Below, in pieces: positions 49,964 through 58,613 of a stretch of 64,000 nt of DNA. Every line of letters starts with the position of its first letter. Within the stretch, counting starts at the first letter, position 1. The DNA is from Bacteroidales bacterium (GTDB lineage Bacteria; Bacteroidota; Bacteroidia; Bacteroidales; UBA932), in NCBI GenBank assembly GCA_017451395.1, contig JAFSPR010000052.1:1-64000 (forward strand). Direction: 5' to 3'. The position numbers and the translations under genes are program-made. A model generated the notes under the pieces. It was not told the DNA's origin, made no database searches, and saw nothing but the letters and a program-made list of their open reading frames with translations.

Positions 49964-52900
49964 ATGAAACACACCCTGATACCGCTTTTAACCATTGCCG
50001 CCCTGTGGGCCGCCGGATGCCGAGAGACAGAGACTCCTTTTCCCGACGTCCCGCCAGCCCGTGAGGCCGGGAGGACAGTCAACGTCCGCGTGGGATTATC
50101 GGCCGCGGACACCTCCGCCGTCACGAAATCCGTAGCAACCCCGGGAGTGGAGAACTTCACGGAAGCCTACCTCTTCGCCTTCTGGGCCGATGGCGCCGAC
50201 GCCGGGGAGCCCTGCACCGTGAACGGGGCTCCGGCGGCCGTTTACACTACCGGCAAGACCTTCGACTGGACTCTTCCTGCCGGAGCGCCCATAGAGGTCC
50301 TGGCAGTGGTGAACGCCGTGGAAGACGTCAAGCGTGAACTGGACAGGTGGGCATACGGATTCAGCCGGTATTCGAAGGACGACCTTTTGGCGCTGAGGTA
50401 CACCTGCGCATCGGCAAGCGACCTCATAGACCTTGAATACAGGGAGTACAATATGCCGATGACGGGGATGGTAACCGTAACGCTGGACCCGGAAAATCCT
50501 GCCCTCAGCATACCTGTAAAGCGGCTTTTCGCCAAATTTGACATAACCCTGGACGTGAGCGGCTGGGCCGATGAAGGGTGGACCGTCACCGCGGCCTCGG
50601 TCACCGGCGCGCGTTCCAACACCGAGGTTCCGTATTTCTACACCGGAACGGACAACGGCTTCAGGCAGACGGATTCCGCAAAGTTCGCTTCCGTGGACTC
50701 CTCGACAAGCGAGGACCTCGCCGACCTGAATTTCCGGGATGCCGCCGGCCGCTCAAGGGCAGTCACCTACTACTTCCTTGAAAACTGCCAGAGGGTGCAG
50801 GAAAGCGCAGGCCGATGGAGCAGCGTTGCCATGGACCTTGGCAGCAGGGTGGACAACTGCTCATACCTCAGGATAAATGTATCGGCCACGAAGCCCGGCT
50901 ACGGGCAGCGCCGTTTCGGGTACAGGATTTATCTGGATTCAGCGGAAGGATCGGAAATGAAAACCGGCTTCAACATAATCCGCAACACCAGCCGGTCAAT
51001 AGTCCTCAAACTGGGAGCGCCCCAGGACGGCTTTGAATGGACCAATACAAACAAGCTTTCCATAGCGCCGGGAGAGAGCGTCACCATACCTTTTGAGACC
51101 TCCCTGACAGGGCCCGAGATAGTCACCTCCTGCCTTAGGGGCGGGGCAGTAACGGGGGATCTTTACCTGGCGTCGGACATAGAGTGGCAGGGGGACAATC
51201 CTTCCGGAAGGACTGCATATCCATTCAGCGGCTCCGCCACTTTTACCGCAGTGAGCAGTGCCGCAGAAGGGCTTGTAGTGGCTGCAGGAGGTTCCACCGA
51301 CGGAAATATCCGGGACGAAGTCTCCGTGGAAATCGCCACTCCTCTTGTGCTTACCGTATCCGTTCCTTCAAGGCGTATCCAGTTTGAAAGATTCACGCTA
51401 ACGACGGAACTGAGCCGGACAGACCACCTTAAACTGCTGAGACAGATAGACCCGTCAAGGGACTGGGACGCCATTTACGCCGGCAATCCAAATCAAATCT
51501 ACTCAGCCTCAAACCTCCAACTTGTGACCGGCAGTCTTGGAATAAGGACTTCCGGAGGATCGGCCCCGGCCTACTTTGAGGGAGTCAAACTGACAGGCAT
51601 TTCCGCAAGGCCGTCTCCGCTCCCCAATCCCACAAAACTTACGCTCAGTTTCACACTCCTAAACACGGAGAGCCACTCCAGAGTGCAGAAAGTGGACATA
51701 CTGAACACCGTTCTTGGGAACAGTCTTTCTGAAAACATTGATGTAACTGCAACGTCTTCGCTTATGGTAAGAGCCATCACAGGCACATCGGCACCATATG
51801 TCAACAACGGGGCCTCCGGAGAAGTGGACCATCACTATGGATCTGCGATATATGACATAGACATACGCGGCTACCAGGGAGTGGTGTATTTTGAGCCTTA
51901 CGCCATATATGAAGGCGCGGGGGTAAAGCCCGCGGTGGAAGCATCTGACCTGGACGGATATGGCCTGGATATGGTGTCGGGGCACTACTGGCACCTTACT
52001 GAACTTGACGGTGATTTCCTCAACCTGGATTATGACGGAGAAGATGTGGAGACAGTCCTAAGCGGCACAACGGTCAACTATTTCAAATGGACGTATGCCC
52101 TCTGTGACTACGACAGCCTTTCCATAGGCTACTGGATGTATTACAGTAAAATGTACGACGTAAAACTTCAGAGGCAATCCGTAAACCAGTTTTTGAGCAG
52201 CGACGGATTTATGCTCAGGCTTTCAAACCCCAGGAACGACTGGTGGAATATAACTTCAGAACAGGACTATGACCATATAGACTGCCATTTTTCCATTACC
52301 GTGGACGGCAACGCCGGAACGCCGTGCAGATCCGCAAATTTCGGCGGACACTATGTCTCCTATCCGTACAGGGAGGGGGTTGGCTGGCCGGCGATTCTCC
52401 CCTGCCCAACGGTTGGCACCGGCACAGGAGGTTATCCGCCCTCAACCCTCTTTGCAAACGGGATAAACATATATGACACCATCGGCATCGAAGTGGCAAA
52501 CGACCTTCACAACTACGGCACTCTGAAAATTGGTGTGATACTGGAAAACGTCAACAGCAGTGAAACCCTTGAAGCCATATGGGCGTATGTGGACGTTGTG
52601 AGGGAGTTTACGATTTATGCAGGTTACCAGTATGTCCAGAAGAACTACCTCACCAGCATAACCACGCCTTTCAGCAACGGAAACTTTTCAAGGTTCATCC
52701 CATACCTGTATGCGCCGTCCCTTGACGAGATAATGGGCAGCGGCACCCTCACAAGCATAGTGAGCACCGACGCCACATCCGCTAACGGTATCAACGCCGT
52801 CAACCCTTCGGAGGAATTCTACAAGGCTACAAATACCGCGGAACACTGGTTCCACTCATTGACAAGTTCCTACACTCAGCTTTGGGACTGCGAAAGCGGA

Positions 52901-53593
52901 GTGAGTGACCGTGCCTGTCTTCTCCAGAACAAGGTGATTGTATATGACTCGCCCAAAAAAGTAACGGCAAACGGGGAGTATTCCTGGTATGAACTGCAGT
53001 ACGCCGGTCCCATCGTATCATCCCGGATAAACTTCGGGCTGGGGCATCACGGTCACCATTCGGACTTTGTGTACTCCATGAGGAACGTGGCGGTCTGGAA
53101 CCGGCCGCAGTTCCGCTTCAACGGCGGGGTAACCGTAAACGGAGAAACATCGGAGGTGGTATCGGACTATCTTACGCTGGGGAAATACGCCAGGGTGCGC
53201 TTTGACTGGAAGAAGAATGTGGCCGCACTCTCTCCCATAAACCAATATGACACCCGCTACATTGTTTACAGGACTTTTGAGTACTCGGGCGGCTGGCTGT
53301 ACTTTGGAAGCAACATGGGCGGCTCTTCATCTATGAGAACAGCCTACTATGATCCCCGAAGGACCCAGCAGGAGTACCTGAAACTATATGATCCTACAAA
53401 GCCCTATTACAGAGTTGCGTGGGATTCCTATGACGACGACTATATGACAATATCGGCAAGCGACATCCACGACGCCCTTGGCGGATCTGTCTCCGGGTCT
53501 TACCGGGATGAGAATGTCATCGACTCGCACAGGATGAACCGCGCATTCGGAGTTTCGGACTCCTTCTGGCTGCCGGGAAATCTAATACCTTGA
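49964..53593 (+). CDS. Giant DUF4906-like fimbrial tip/adhesin lipoprotein
   Basis: 1209 residues with a lipobox (ALWAAGC). The N-terminal fimbrillin-like part has NVRVGLSAADTSAVTKS, EAYLFAFWADG and VKRLFAKFDITLDVSGW. Several beta-rich modules of unknown fold follow, rich in Tyr and Trp (SIGYWMYYSKMYDVKL, YPYREGVGWPAILPCP), with two distant HxxH-like clusters (GLGHHGHHSDF). It resembles the DUF4906 proteins at the distal end of Bacteroidales pilus operons, proposed as tip adhesins. It follows the minor fimbrillin by six bases. Confidence 0.7.
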   Translation: MKHTLIPLLTIAALWAAGCRETETPFPDVPPAREAGRTVNVRVGLSAADTSAVTKSVATPGVENFTEAYLFAFWADGADAGEPCTVNGAPAAVYTTGKTFDWTLPAGAPIEVLAVVNAVEDVKRELDRWAYGFSRYSKDDLLALRYTCASASDLIDLEYREYNMPMTGMVTVTLDPENPALSIPVKRLFAKFDITLDVSGWADEGWTVTAASVTGARSNTEVPYFYTGTDNGFRQTDSAKFASVDSSTSEDLADLNFRDAAGRSRAVTYYFLENCQRVQESAGRWSSVAMDLGSRVDNCSYLRINVSATKPGYGQRRFGYRIYLDSAEGSEMKTGFNIIRNTSRSIVLKLGAPQDGFEWTNTNKLSIAPGESVTIPFETSLTGPEIVTSCLRGGAVTGDLYLASDIEWQGDNPSGRTAYPFSGSATFTAVSSAAEGLVVAAGGSTDGNIRDEVSVEIATPLVLTVSVPSRRIQFERFTLTTELSRTDHLKLLRQIDPSRDWDAIYAGNPNQIYSASNLQLVTGSLGIRTSGGSAPAYFEGVKLTGISARPSPLPNPTKLTLSFTLLNTESHSRVQKVDILNTVLGNSLSENIDVTATSSLMVRAITGTSAPYVNNGASGEVDHHYGSAIYDIDIRGYQGVVYFEPYAIYEGAGVKPAVEASDLDGYGLDMVSGHYWHLTELDGDFLNLDYDGEDVETVLSGTTVNYFKWTYALCDYDSLSIGYWMYYSKMYDVKLQRQSVNQFLSSDGFMLRLSNPRNDWWNITSEQDYDHIDCHFSITVDGNAGTPCRSANFGGHYVSYPYREGVGWPAILPCPTVGTGTGGYPPSTLFANGINIYDTIGIEVANDLHNYGTLKIGVILENVNSSETLEAIWAYVDVVREFTIYAGYQYVQKNYLTSITTPFSNGNFSRFIPYLYAPSLDEIMGSGTLTSIVSTDATSANGINAVNPSEEFYKATNTAEHWFHSLTSSYTQLWDCESGVSDRACLLQNKVIVYDSPKKVTANGEYSWYELQYAGPIVSSRINFGLGHHGHHSDFVYSMRNVAVWNRPQFRFNGGVTVNGETSEVVSDYLTLGKYARVRFDWKKNVAALSPINQYDTRYIVYRTFEYSGGWLYFGSNMGGSSSMRTAYYDPRRTQQEYLKLYDPTKPYYRVAWDSYDDDYMTISASDIHDALGGSVSGSYRDENVIDSHRMNRAFGVSDSFWLPGNLIP

Positions 53594-53594
53594 T

Positions 53595-54146
53595 ATGATG
53601 AAAAGAATATTGCTGCTGCTTTCCCTAAGCATTTTGAGTGGCCAGGCCCTTTGCCAGCAGAAGGGGCACTTTCTCCTAGGGGGCGGCCCGTCCGTAATCA
53701 TTGGCTCCGGCACTAAGGAGAGCCCCTCAACCCTTTTCTACGCCCTTGAAGCCGGCATCTCCTACGACATCCTGGAGAGCCTGAGGCTCACCGGAACCAT
53801 CGGCGGTTTCCGAAGCGTAATGACCATCACCGGAAACGGCTGGCGTGCCGATACCTCCAACGGGGCACTCTTCCGCCTTGGGGCCAGGTACCTCTTCCTG
53901 AGAGAAGAACGCCCTGTCCGGCCGTCGGTTTCACTCAGCGCCGGATACCGACTCAGGGTTCCCCCCGAAGCCCTTACCATTGGCCAAGTGTCCTCCCCGG
54001 GACGCGCCGACGGCCCCTTCCTAAGCGCCGGGCTTGGCGCGGACCTCCGCATCGGCGGCCTCAGCGTAGGCGTAGCCTTCACGGCGGAACTCACTGCCAC
54101 GCTCCGCCCGGCCGCCGGCCTCCGCCTCACCGCCCTGCTGCCGTAA
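53595..54146 (+). CDS. Outer-membrane beta-barrel protein ending the pilus locus
   Basis: Sec signal (MMKRILLLLSLSILSGQALC) and a glycine-rich barrel of about 160 residues (GHFLLGGGPSVIIGSG, ALEAGISYDILESLRLTGTI, RPSVSLSAGYRLRV, SAGLGADLRIGGLSVGVAF). Two ATG codons lie three bases apart; either may start. It begins one base after the DUF4906-like gene. It resembles small porin-like barrels and may serve as the outer-membrane port or stabiliser for the tip protein; family not named with confidence. Confidence 0.65.
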   Translation: MMKRILLLLSLSILSGQALCQQKGHFLLGGGPSVIIGSGTKESPSTLFYALEAGISYDILESLRLTGTIGGFRSVMTITGNGWRADTSNGALFRLGARYLFLREERPVRPSVSLSAGYRLRVPPEALTIGQVSSPGRADGPFLSAGLGADLRIGGLSVGVAFTAELTATLRPAAGLRLTALLP

Positions 54147-54233
54147 GTGCGCTAAGCAGAAAGAGCCATTATTCAATAGTATCTGCGAAGTTACTAAAAA
54201 AATGCTTATCTTAGCGGGACTAAAACTATAGCG

Positions 54234-55676
54234 ATGAATATTCTTGAAGAAGCCTCCAGATGCCTTTTCTGTGCCGATGCCCCCTGCAGCAAGGCCTGCA
54301 AGGGCGGTAACCCCGCCAGAGCAATCCGCGCCGTCCGTTTTGGAAACCAGGCAATTGCCCGAAAATGGGTGCAGGGCTGCACGGAAGAAGACCTTGAAGC
54401 GGCAGAGAAAGCCTGCATCCACTACGACTTCCCCATCCGCATCCGTGAGATAGCGAAGGCGCTCCCGGAGGCCCCCTCCAGGCATCTTCCCAGCCTTGAG
54501 ATAGACTTCTGCGGCATCCGCTGTGAGAACCCCTTCTTCCTGGCGTCATCGGCCGTATGCACAAACTATGAGATGGTAGCGCGCGCCCTGGAAGCCGGCT
54601 GGGGCGGCGTGTTCTACAAGACCATCTGTATGCAGGAAATCAAGGAGGTATCCCCCCGCTTCGACGCCGTCTACCAGAGCGGAAAGAAGGGAGACTTCTA
54701 CGGATTCCGCAATATGGAGCAGTTAAGCGAGAACCCCGTAGACCTTGACTTCGACATCCTCAGGCGCCTGAAACTCAACTACCCCTCCAAGATAATCATC
54801 GCCTCCATCATGGGGCAGAAGGAAGAGGAGTGGATAGAACTTGCAAAAATGGCGGAAAATGCCGGCTGTGATGCCGTGGAGCTCAATTTCTCCTGCCCCC
54901 AGATGCGTGAGGCAGGTATGGGCTCGGACGTAGGCCAGGACCCGGAACTTGTCACGTTTTTCACCGCCTACGTAAAGCGAAGCGTCTCCATTCCCGTCAT
55001 CCCCAAGATGACGCCCAATATCTCACACATCTCCAGCCCTGCAATGGGAGCCTACTTTGCCGGGGCAGATGCAATATCGGCCATCAATACCATAAAGAGC
55101 ATCACGATGGGAGACGGGTCGGAAGTGAGCGGCCACCAGACAGGATCCGGTTACTCAGGAAGGGCCGTAAAGCCCATCGCCCTCCGCCACATCCTCTCGA
55201 TGGTCCTCAACCCTATGATGAAAAACATAGAGTACAGCGGCGTTGGAGGCATAGAAACCTGGCGCGACGCCCTTGAGTTCATCCAGCTTGGCTGCCGCAA
55301 CGTCCAGGTGTGCACTGCCGTCATGCAGTACGGCTACCGCATCATAGAGGACCTCATCCTTGGCCTTCAGAATTATATGGCCGATAGAGGCGTTGAGCAC
55401 CTTTCAGACCTTGTTGGAGAGCGCCTTTCCTCGTTCCTTCTGCCATCAGACCTTGACCGCAGCACCATAGTCTATCCAAAGTTCGACACCTCAAAGTGCA
55501 TTGGCTGCGGCAGGTGCACCATCTCCTGCGCAGACGGCGGCCACCAGGCCCTTGTTTTCAATGAGGAAACCAGGAAGCCCCAGTTCATCGGCCCCAAGTG
55601 CGTTGGCTGCCACCTTTGCCGCCTGGTGTGCCCCGTTGGGGCCATTTCATCGGCAAAGAGGGTGAAGAAACCGTAG
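54234..55676 (+). CDS. PreA-type dihydropyrimidine dehydrogenase subunit with N-terminal Fe-S extension
   Basis: Three parts. Residues 9-21 have CLFCADAPCSKAC, and C at 51 and 60, matching the N-terminal Fe-S segment of dihydropyrimidine dehydrogenase (PreT/DPYD domain I), without its FAD and NAD(P)H domains. Residues about 85-400 are the FMN TIM barrel (NPFFLASSAVCTNYEM, NFSCPQMREAGMGSDVGQD, GVGGIETWRDALEF). The C-terminus has two 4Fe-4S motifs (CIGCGRCTISC and CVGCHLCRLVC). It probably reduces uracil/thymine or a related ring with electrons from another partner. A TATCTTAG near-match to the -7 box lies 20 bp upstream. Confidence 0.82.
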   Translation: MNILEEASRCLFCADAPCSKACKGGNPARAIRAVRFGNQAIARKWVQGCTEEDLEAAEKACIHYDFPIRIREIAKALPEAPSRHLPSLEIDFCGIRCENPFFLASSAVCTNYEMVARALEAGWGGVFYKTICMQEIKEVSPRFDAVYQSGKKGDFYGFRNMEQLSENPVDLDFDILRRLKLNYPSKIIIASIMGQKEEEWIELAKMAENAGCDAVELNFSCPQMREAGMGSDVGQDPELVTFFTAYVKRSVSIPVIPKMTPNISHISSPAMGAYFAGADAISAINTIKSITMGDGSEVSGHQTGSGYSGRAVKPIALRHILSMVLNPMMKNIEYSGVGGIETWRDALEFIQLGCRNVQVCTAVMQYGYRIIEDLILGLQNYMADRGVEHLSDLVGERLSSFLLPSDLDRSTIVYPKFDTSKCIGCGRCTISCADGGHQALVFNEETRKPQFIGPKCVGCHLCRLVCPVGAISSAKRVKKP

Positions 55677-55684
55677 TATCAAAG

Positions 55685-56020
55685 TCAAACTTTAGGTTTT
55701 GTGGCCCGCACAAAACGGCTCATCTCCTTCCGTAACTCTCCCACATCCTCAAGCAACTCATACACAGCATCCTCGGTCATAGCATCCCGGCAGATCTCCG
55801 GGGAGAACTCTCCCCTTTCATCGGCCTCAAAATCCTTCAGCCACTCCCCGGAATCCAGGTACTGCTCCAACTCTGCAATGCGGTCAAGATTATGGAGCAG
55901 CCCCCTTACGGCTACATCGGCACGGTTAACCCGCTTCCGAAGATCCCGGTATACCTTGCCATAACGGTCTACACGGAGAGCATCCTCTCCATACAACTCA
56001 AGTATTTCCTTTTTGTCCAT
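55685..56020 (-). CDS. DUF4298-domain protein
   Basis: 111 residues, helical and charged. The core LEQYLDSGEWLKDFEADERG, then EFSPEICRDAMTEDAVYELLEDV, is the DUF4298 signature. No catalytic residues are evident. It starts eight bases after hipA stops, with an AAGGAAT just upstream, so it is likely the third gene of the hipBA operon. Function unknown; in other genomes DUF4298 genes sit in varied contexts. Confidence 0.75.
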   Translation of the reverse strand: MDKKEILELYGEDALRVDRYGKVYRDLRKRVNRADVAVRGLLHNLDRIAELEQYLDSGEWLKDFEADERGEFSPEICRDAMTEDAVYELLEDVGELRKEMSRFVRATKPKV

Positions 56021-56028
56021 ATTCCTTA

Positions 56029-57348
56029 TTATGACTTGACAGGATAAATCTTTGATGGGAACAGAGGTTCCCTTTTTTGTTTGATTATCCCTGTAATGTG
56101 CTTTATCTCATCTGAAGGAACACCCTCCTCAGAAGCATACTTATCAAAATGCGAAACCGCCTCATCTACTTGTTCGAGTATTTCTTCCGGTTGCTTGATG
56201 CTTTGAGCGGAGGCAACGTCAAGTATGTCCTTGTTTGTTATATTGTCACGCTTGCCATTGACGGATAACTGATGAGCATTTGCCCACTGGCCGTTGGGAT
56301 TGTAACTGAATCCCATATCATAAGCCGGGGAAAGCCTCCAAATACCATTTCTTTCCATCAAAAAAGAGATGTTCTTGGTATGGTCATCCATATTTACACT
56401 AAGTATGTTGAACAGCATCCTTCTGAACATTTCTTCTCCTTGCAGATAATCCAGGTTGATCAAGCGCATTGTCCTGAATACCTGCTCATACGAATATGCG
56501 CCAGGCTTTTGAAAATCATAATGCGTCAGGCCACATAGAGTTTGCATATGTACCTTCTGACCGTTTTTCCGGTCAAAGCGTTTGGTCATGAAATGCGCTC
56601 TTCCGTTCTCACGGATAAGGCGACATTCAGCCATCTCAATTCCGGCATCTTGTACACAACGGGAAAAGGCATATTCAATCCGCCCATAGTTCGCCGGATT
56701 GACAGGATGCCCATTTGAGTCAAAGCCATCAAACTTTAGCAGCCAGTAATCAAAGCCATCCGGTGCCGGAACTTGTCCGGACCGTATTTCCTTTGTGGCA
56801 TCATTTAAAGCAATAACCGCTTTCGCCCGTTGCCCTCCAGCAGAAGTTCCTATTTTAAGAATCTCCAATATAGCCTGTTCTTTGTCCTCAAGGCAGGCTT
56901 TGAATCCTTCTTTTGACGCAAGGGCTTGCCGGGCAGTCTCCACCAAGGCATCCAATTCAATCAGGGAACTTTCGTTCATATATGTCTCGCGTGAAGGTTG
57001 GTACTCCAATGCTCCCATACAGCGCTGCCCCTGGAAAGAAAGTTTCTCCAAAGCATTTGCCTGCCCCTCATCACGAGAATGGAGCGTAAGCCATTGGTTT
57101 AAGAGTGCCTGTCCAAAACTGTCCGGCAATGAATCGGCCACCATACCTGGAAGACCATTGAATGTGTCACGACTAAGGTTAGGGAAACTGTATACCCGCC
57201 TTCCGTCGGTTGGCATCATAAGTGGAGACGGCTGAAGCCCGCTTGCCCTGAAAGCATCGGTGTATTCAAAATCGCAGTATCCGTTTTCACGTAACCTCAG
57301 TGCCCCGATTGGCCTACCATAAAGGAGTACCGTTATTGCCTGTATCAT
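56029..57348 (-). CDS. hipA: HipA-family serine/threonine kinase toxin
   Basis: Start set at the Met of MIQAITVLLYGRPIGALRL, the usual HipA N-subdomain; upstream codons belong to hipB in another frame. Marks: FNGLPGMVADSLPDSFGQALL, a Gly-rich GTSAGGQRAKAV loop, YWLLKFDG, the catalytic VNMDDHTKNISFLM and metal-binding LSPAYDMGFS. HipA kinases phosphorylate aminoacyl-tRNA synthetases (GltX in E. coli) and cause dormancy. Its start overlaps hipB by 35 bp. GltX or the GlnRS encoded at 40.1 kb are possible targets; that is only speculation. Confidence 0.88.
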   Translation of the reverse strand: MIQAITVLLYGRPIGALRLRENGYCDFEYTDAFRASGLQPSPLMMPTDGRRVYSFPNLSRDTFNGLPGMVADSLPDSFGQALLNQWLTLHSRDEGQANALEKLSFQGQRCMGALEYQPSRETYMNESSLIELDALVETARQALASKEGFKACLEDKEQAILEILKIGTSAGGQRAKAVIALNDATKEIRSGQVPAPDGFDYWLLKFDGFDSNGHPVNPANYGRIEYAFSRCVQDAGIEMAECRLIRENGRAHFMTKRFDRKNGQKVHMQTLCGLTHYDFQKPGAYSYEQVFRTMRLINLDYLQGEEMFRRMLFNILSVNMDDHTKNISFLMERNGIWRLSPAYDMGFSYNPNGQWANAHQLSVNGKRDNITNKDILDVASAQSIKQPEEILEQVDEAVSHFDKYASEEGVPSDEIKHITGIIKQKREPLFPSKIYPVKS

Positions 57349-57661
57349 TGCTCTTGGATTTTGATGCGCGTTTACGTTGCTTAATTCCGGATTCCAGTTT
57401 TTGGAATTCCAGAGGTGATATTTCCTTCTCCTGAAGGAACTGAGAGAGGGCGTCCAGACGGTCAAGAATGCGAAGGACTTTAATCAAGTTCTGAAGAGAT
57501 GTCCCTTTACCGCTTTCTATCTGATAAATGGTTGCTATGCTCAATTGGGTTTTATTCGCCAAATGAACTTGAGAGAAATTCATCTCAAGCCTCCACTCTT
57601 TAATATGTTCTCCAATCTTATCTAGGATTGCGCTGTCGGTCATCCACTTTATATCATCCAT
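57314..57661 (-). CDS. hipB: HipB-like XRE-family antitoxin/repressor
   Basis: Start at MDDIKWMTDSAILDKIGEHI. The HTH (about residues 16-70) reads KEWRLEMNFSQVHLANKTQL, SIATIYQIESGKGTSLQNLIKVLRIL, a typical Cro/C1 fold. A basic tail (GIKQRKRASKSKSNDTGNNG) follows. HipB binds its own promoter and neutralises HipA. The TATATTTG element 27 bp upstream lies in an A/T-rich tract where an operator is expected. Confidence 0.85.
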   Translation of the reverse strand: MDDIKWMTDSAILDKIGEHIKEWRLEMNFSQVHLANKTQLSIATIYQIESGKGTSLQNLIKVLRILDRLDALSQFLQEKEISPLEFQKLESGIKQRKRASKSKSNDTGNNGTPLW

Positions 57662-57688
57662 AACAATTGGAATTTTATAAGTTGTTTG

Positions 57689-57696
57689 CAAATATA
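57689..57696 (-). promoter_or_regulatory. -7 promoter element (TATATTTG) of hipBA
   Basis: Exact TAnnTTTG match on the minus strand upstream of hipB. Confidence 0.5.
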
Positions 57697-57731
57697 GCTC
57701 ATAATTCTTGTTTTTCCAAGTGTTATTAAAA

Positions 57732-57753
57732 ATCCCCGGCCAGAGCCGGGGAT
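57732..57753 (-). terminator. Terminator after the nucleotidase genes, within a repeat-like element
   Basis: On the minus strand ATCCCCGGC and GCCGGGGAT form a perfect 9-bp stem with a 4-base loop, then TTTTTAATAA. It closes the long minus-strand run that begins near the right edge. Confidence 0.8.
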
Positions 57754-57786
57754 GACGGTCAGACTGGGATGACGTCAAGGGATGAC
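57749..57786. repeat. Three GGGATGAC repeats, REP-like element
   Basis: GGGATGAC occurs at 57749-57756, 57766-57773 and 57779-57786 next to the CCCCGGC/GCCGGGG stem. The combination of GTCATCCC and a GC-rich palindrome resembles dispersed REP-type repeats of many bacteria. Confidence 0.5.
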
Positions 57787-57788
57787 AA

Positions 57789-58610
57789 CTAGCGGATATG
57801 AATCTCACCCATATTGACGCCCATCCAGCCGGTCTGGACAATGGGGACCTTCCTGCCGTCCAGGTTCTTCACGTACTCCGGCTTGTCAAGGAAGGTGTGG
57901 GAATGCCCGCCCACAACAAGGTCTATCCCGCGGGTGGCGGCAACGAGTTGAGGATCGGTGATGTCACCGGGATTATGCTCCGTGTAGCCAATGTGCGTAA
58001 GGGCAATCACAAGGTCACAGTGGGGGCGGAGTTCATCGGCATACTTCTGGACCGTAGGAATCATATCAAACTCAGGAATACGGTTGGCAATGTCACCCGC
58101 CAGCATATCCTTGAGGCTGCAAAGGACGCCGATGATTCCAATGCGGCGACCTGCCTTCTCAACAACCACGCAAGGCTTCACATACTTCCCAAGTTCGAAC
58201 GGAGAGAAGTCATAGTTACACACAACCACGGGAACCTCAAGACTGGAAAGACGCTCCCCAAGAGCCTCGATTCCGTTGTCGAACTCGTGATTTCCAAGAG
58301 TGATTGCGTCATACTTCATAGCGTTCAGGATCTCAACCTCTACCTTGCCGCCGAACTCACTGAAATAAGACGACCCCTGGCTGAAATCTCCGGCGTGAAG
58401 AAGAAGGACATTTTCCGGGCCGTCGGCCTTCCTGACGGAGTCCACGTACGCCGCCCTTTCAAGGACGCCGCCCTGCCCCGCGAACTCACCTGTGCGCTCC
58501 GGCTCAAGATGACTGTGAGTGTCGTTGACGTGCACAATTGTGAGCACGGGGCCACGGTTACAGGCCGCAAGAAGCGTAATGATTGAAAAAACAAATACTA
58601 TCTTTTTCAT
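57789..58610 (-). CDS. 5'-nucleotidase metallophosphatase domain, lipoprotein (split UshA-like)
   Basis: Lipobox ITLLAAC. The calcineurin-type domain has VHVNDTHSHLEPE (metal D-x-H), HAGDFSQGSS, TLGNHEFDNG, CNYDFSPF, ALTHIGYTEHN and GGHSHTFLDKPE. It hydrolyses 5'-nucleotides or related phosphoesters at two metal ions in the periplasm. Usual UshA-type proteins carry the C-terminal substrate domain in the same chain; here it is a separate gene encoded just upstream, four bases away. Confidence 0.88.
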   Translation of the reverse strand: MKKIVFVFSIITLLAACNRGPVLTIVHVNDTHSHLEPERTGEFAGQGGVLERAAYVDSVRKADGPENVLLLHAGDFSQGSSYFSEFGGKVEVEILNAMKYDAITLGNHEFDNGIEALGERLSSLEVPVVVCNYDFSPFELGKYVKPCVVVEKAGRRIGIIGVLCSLKDMLAGDIANRIPEFDMIPTVQKYADELRPHCDLVIALTHIGYTEHNPGDITDPQLVAATRGIDLVVGGHSHTFLDKPEYVKNLDGRKVPIVQTGWMGVNMGEIHIR

Positions 58611-58613
58611 CTC

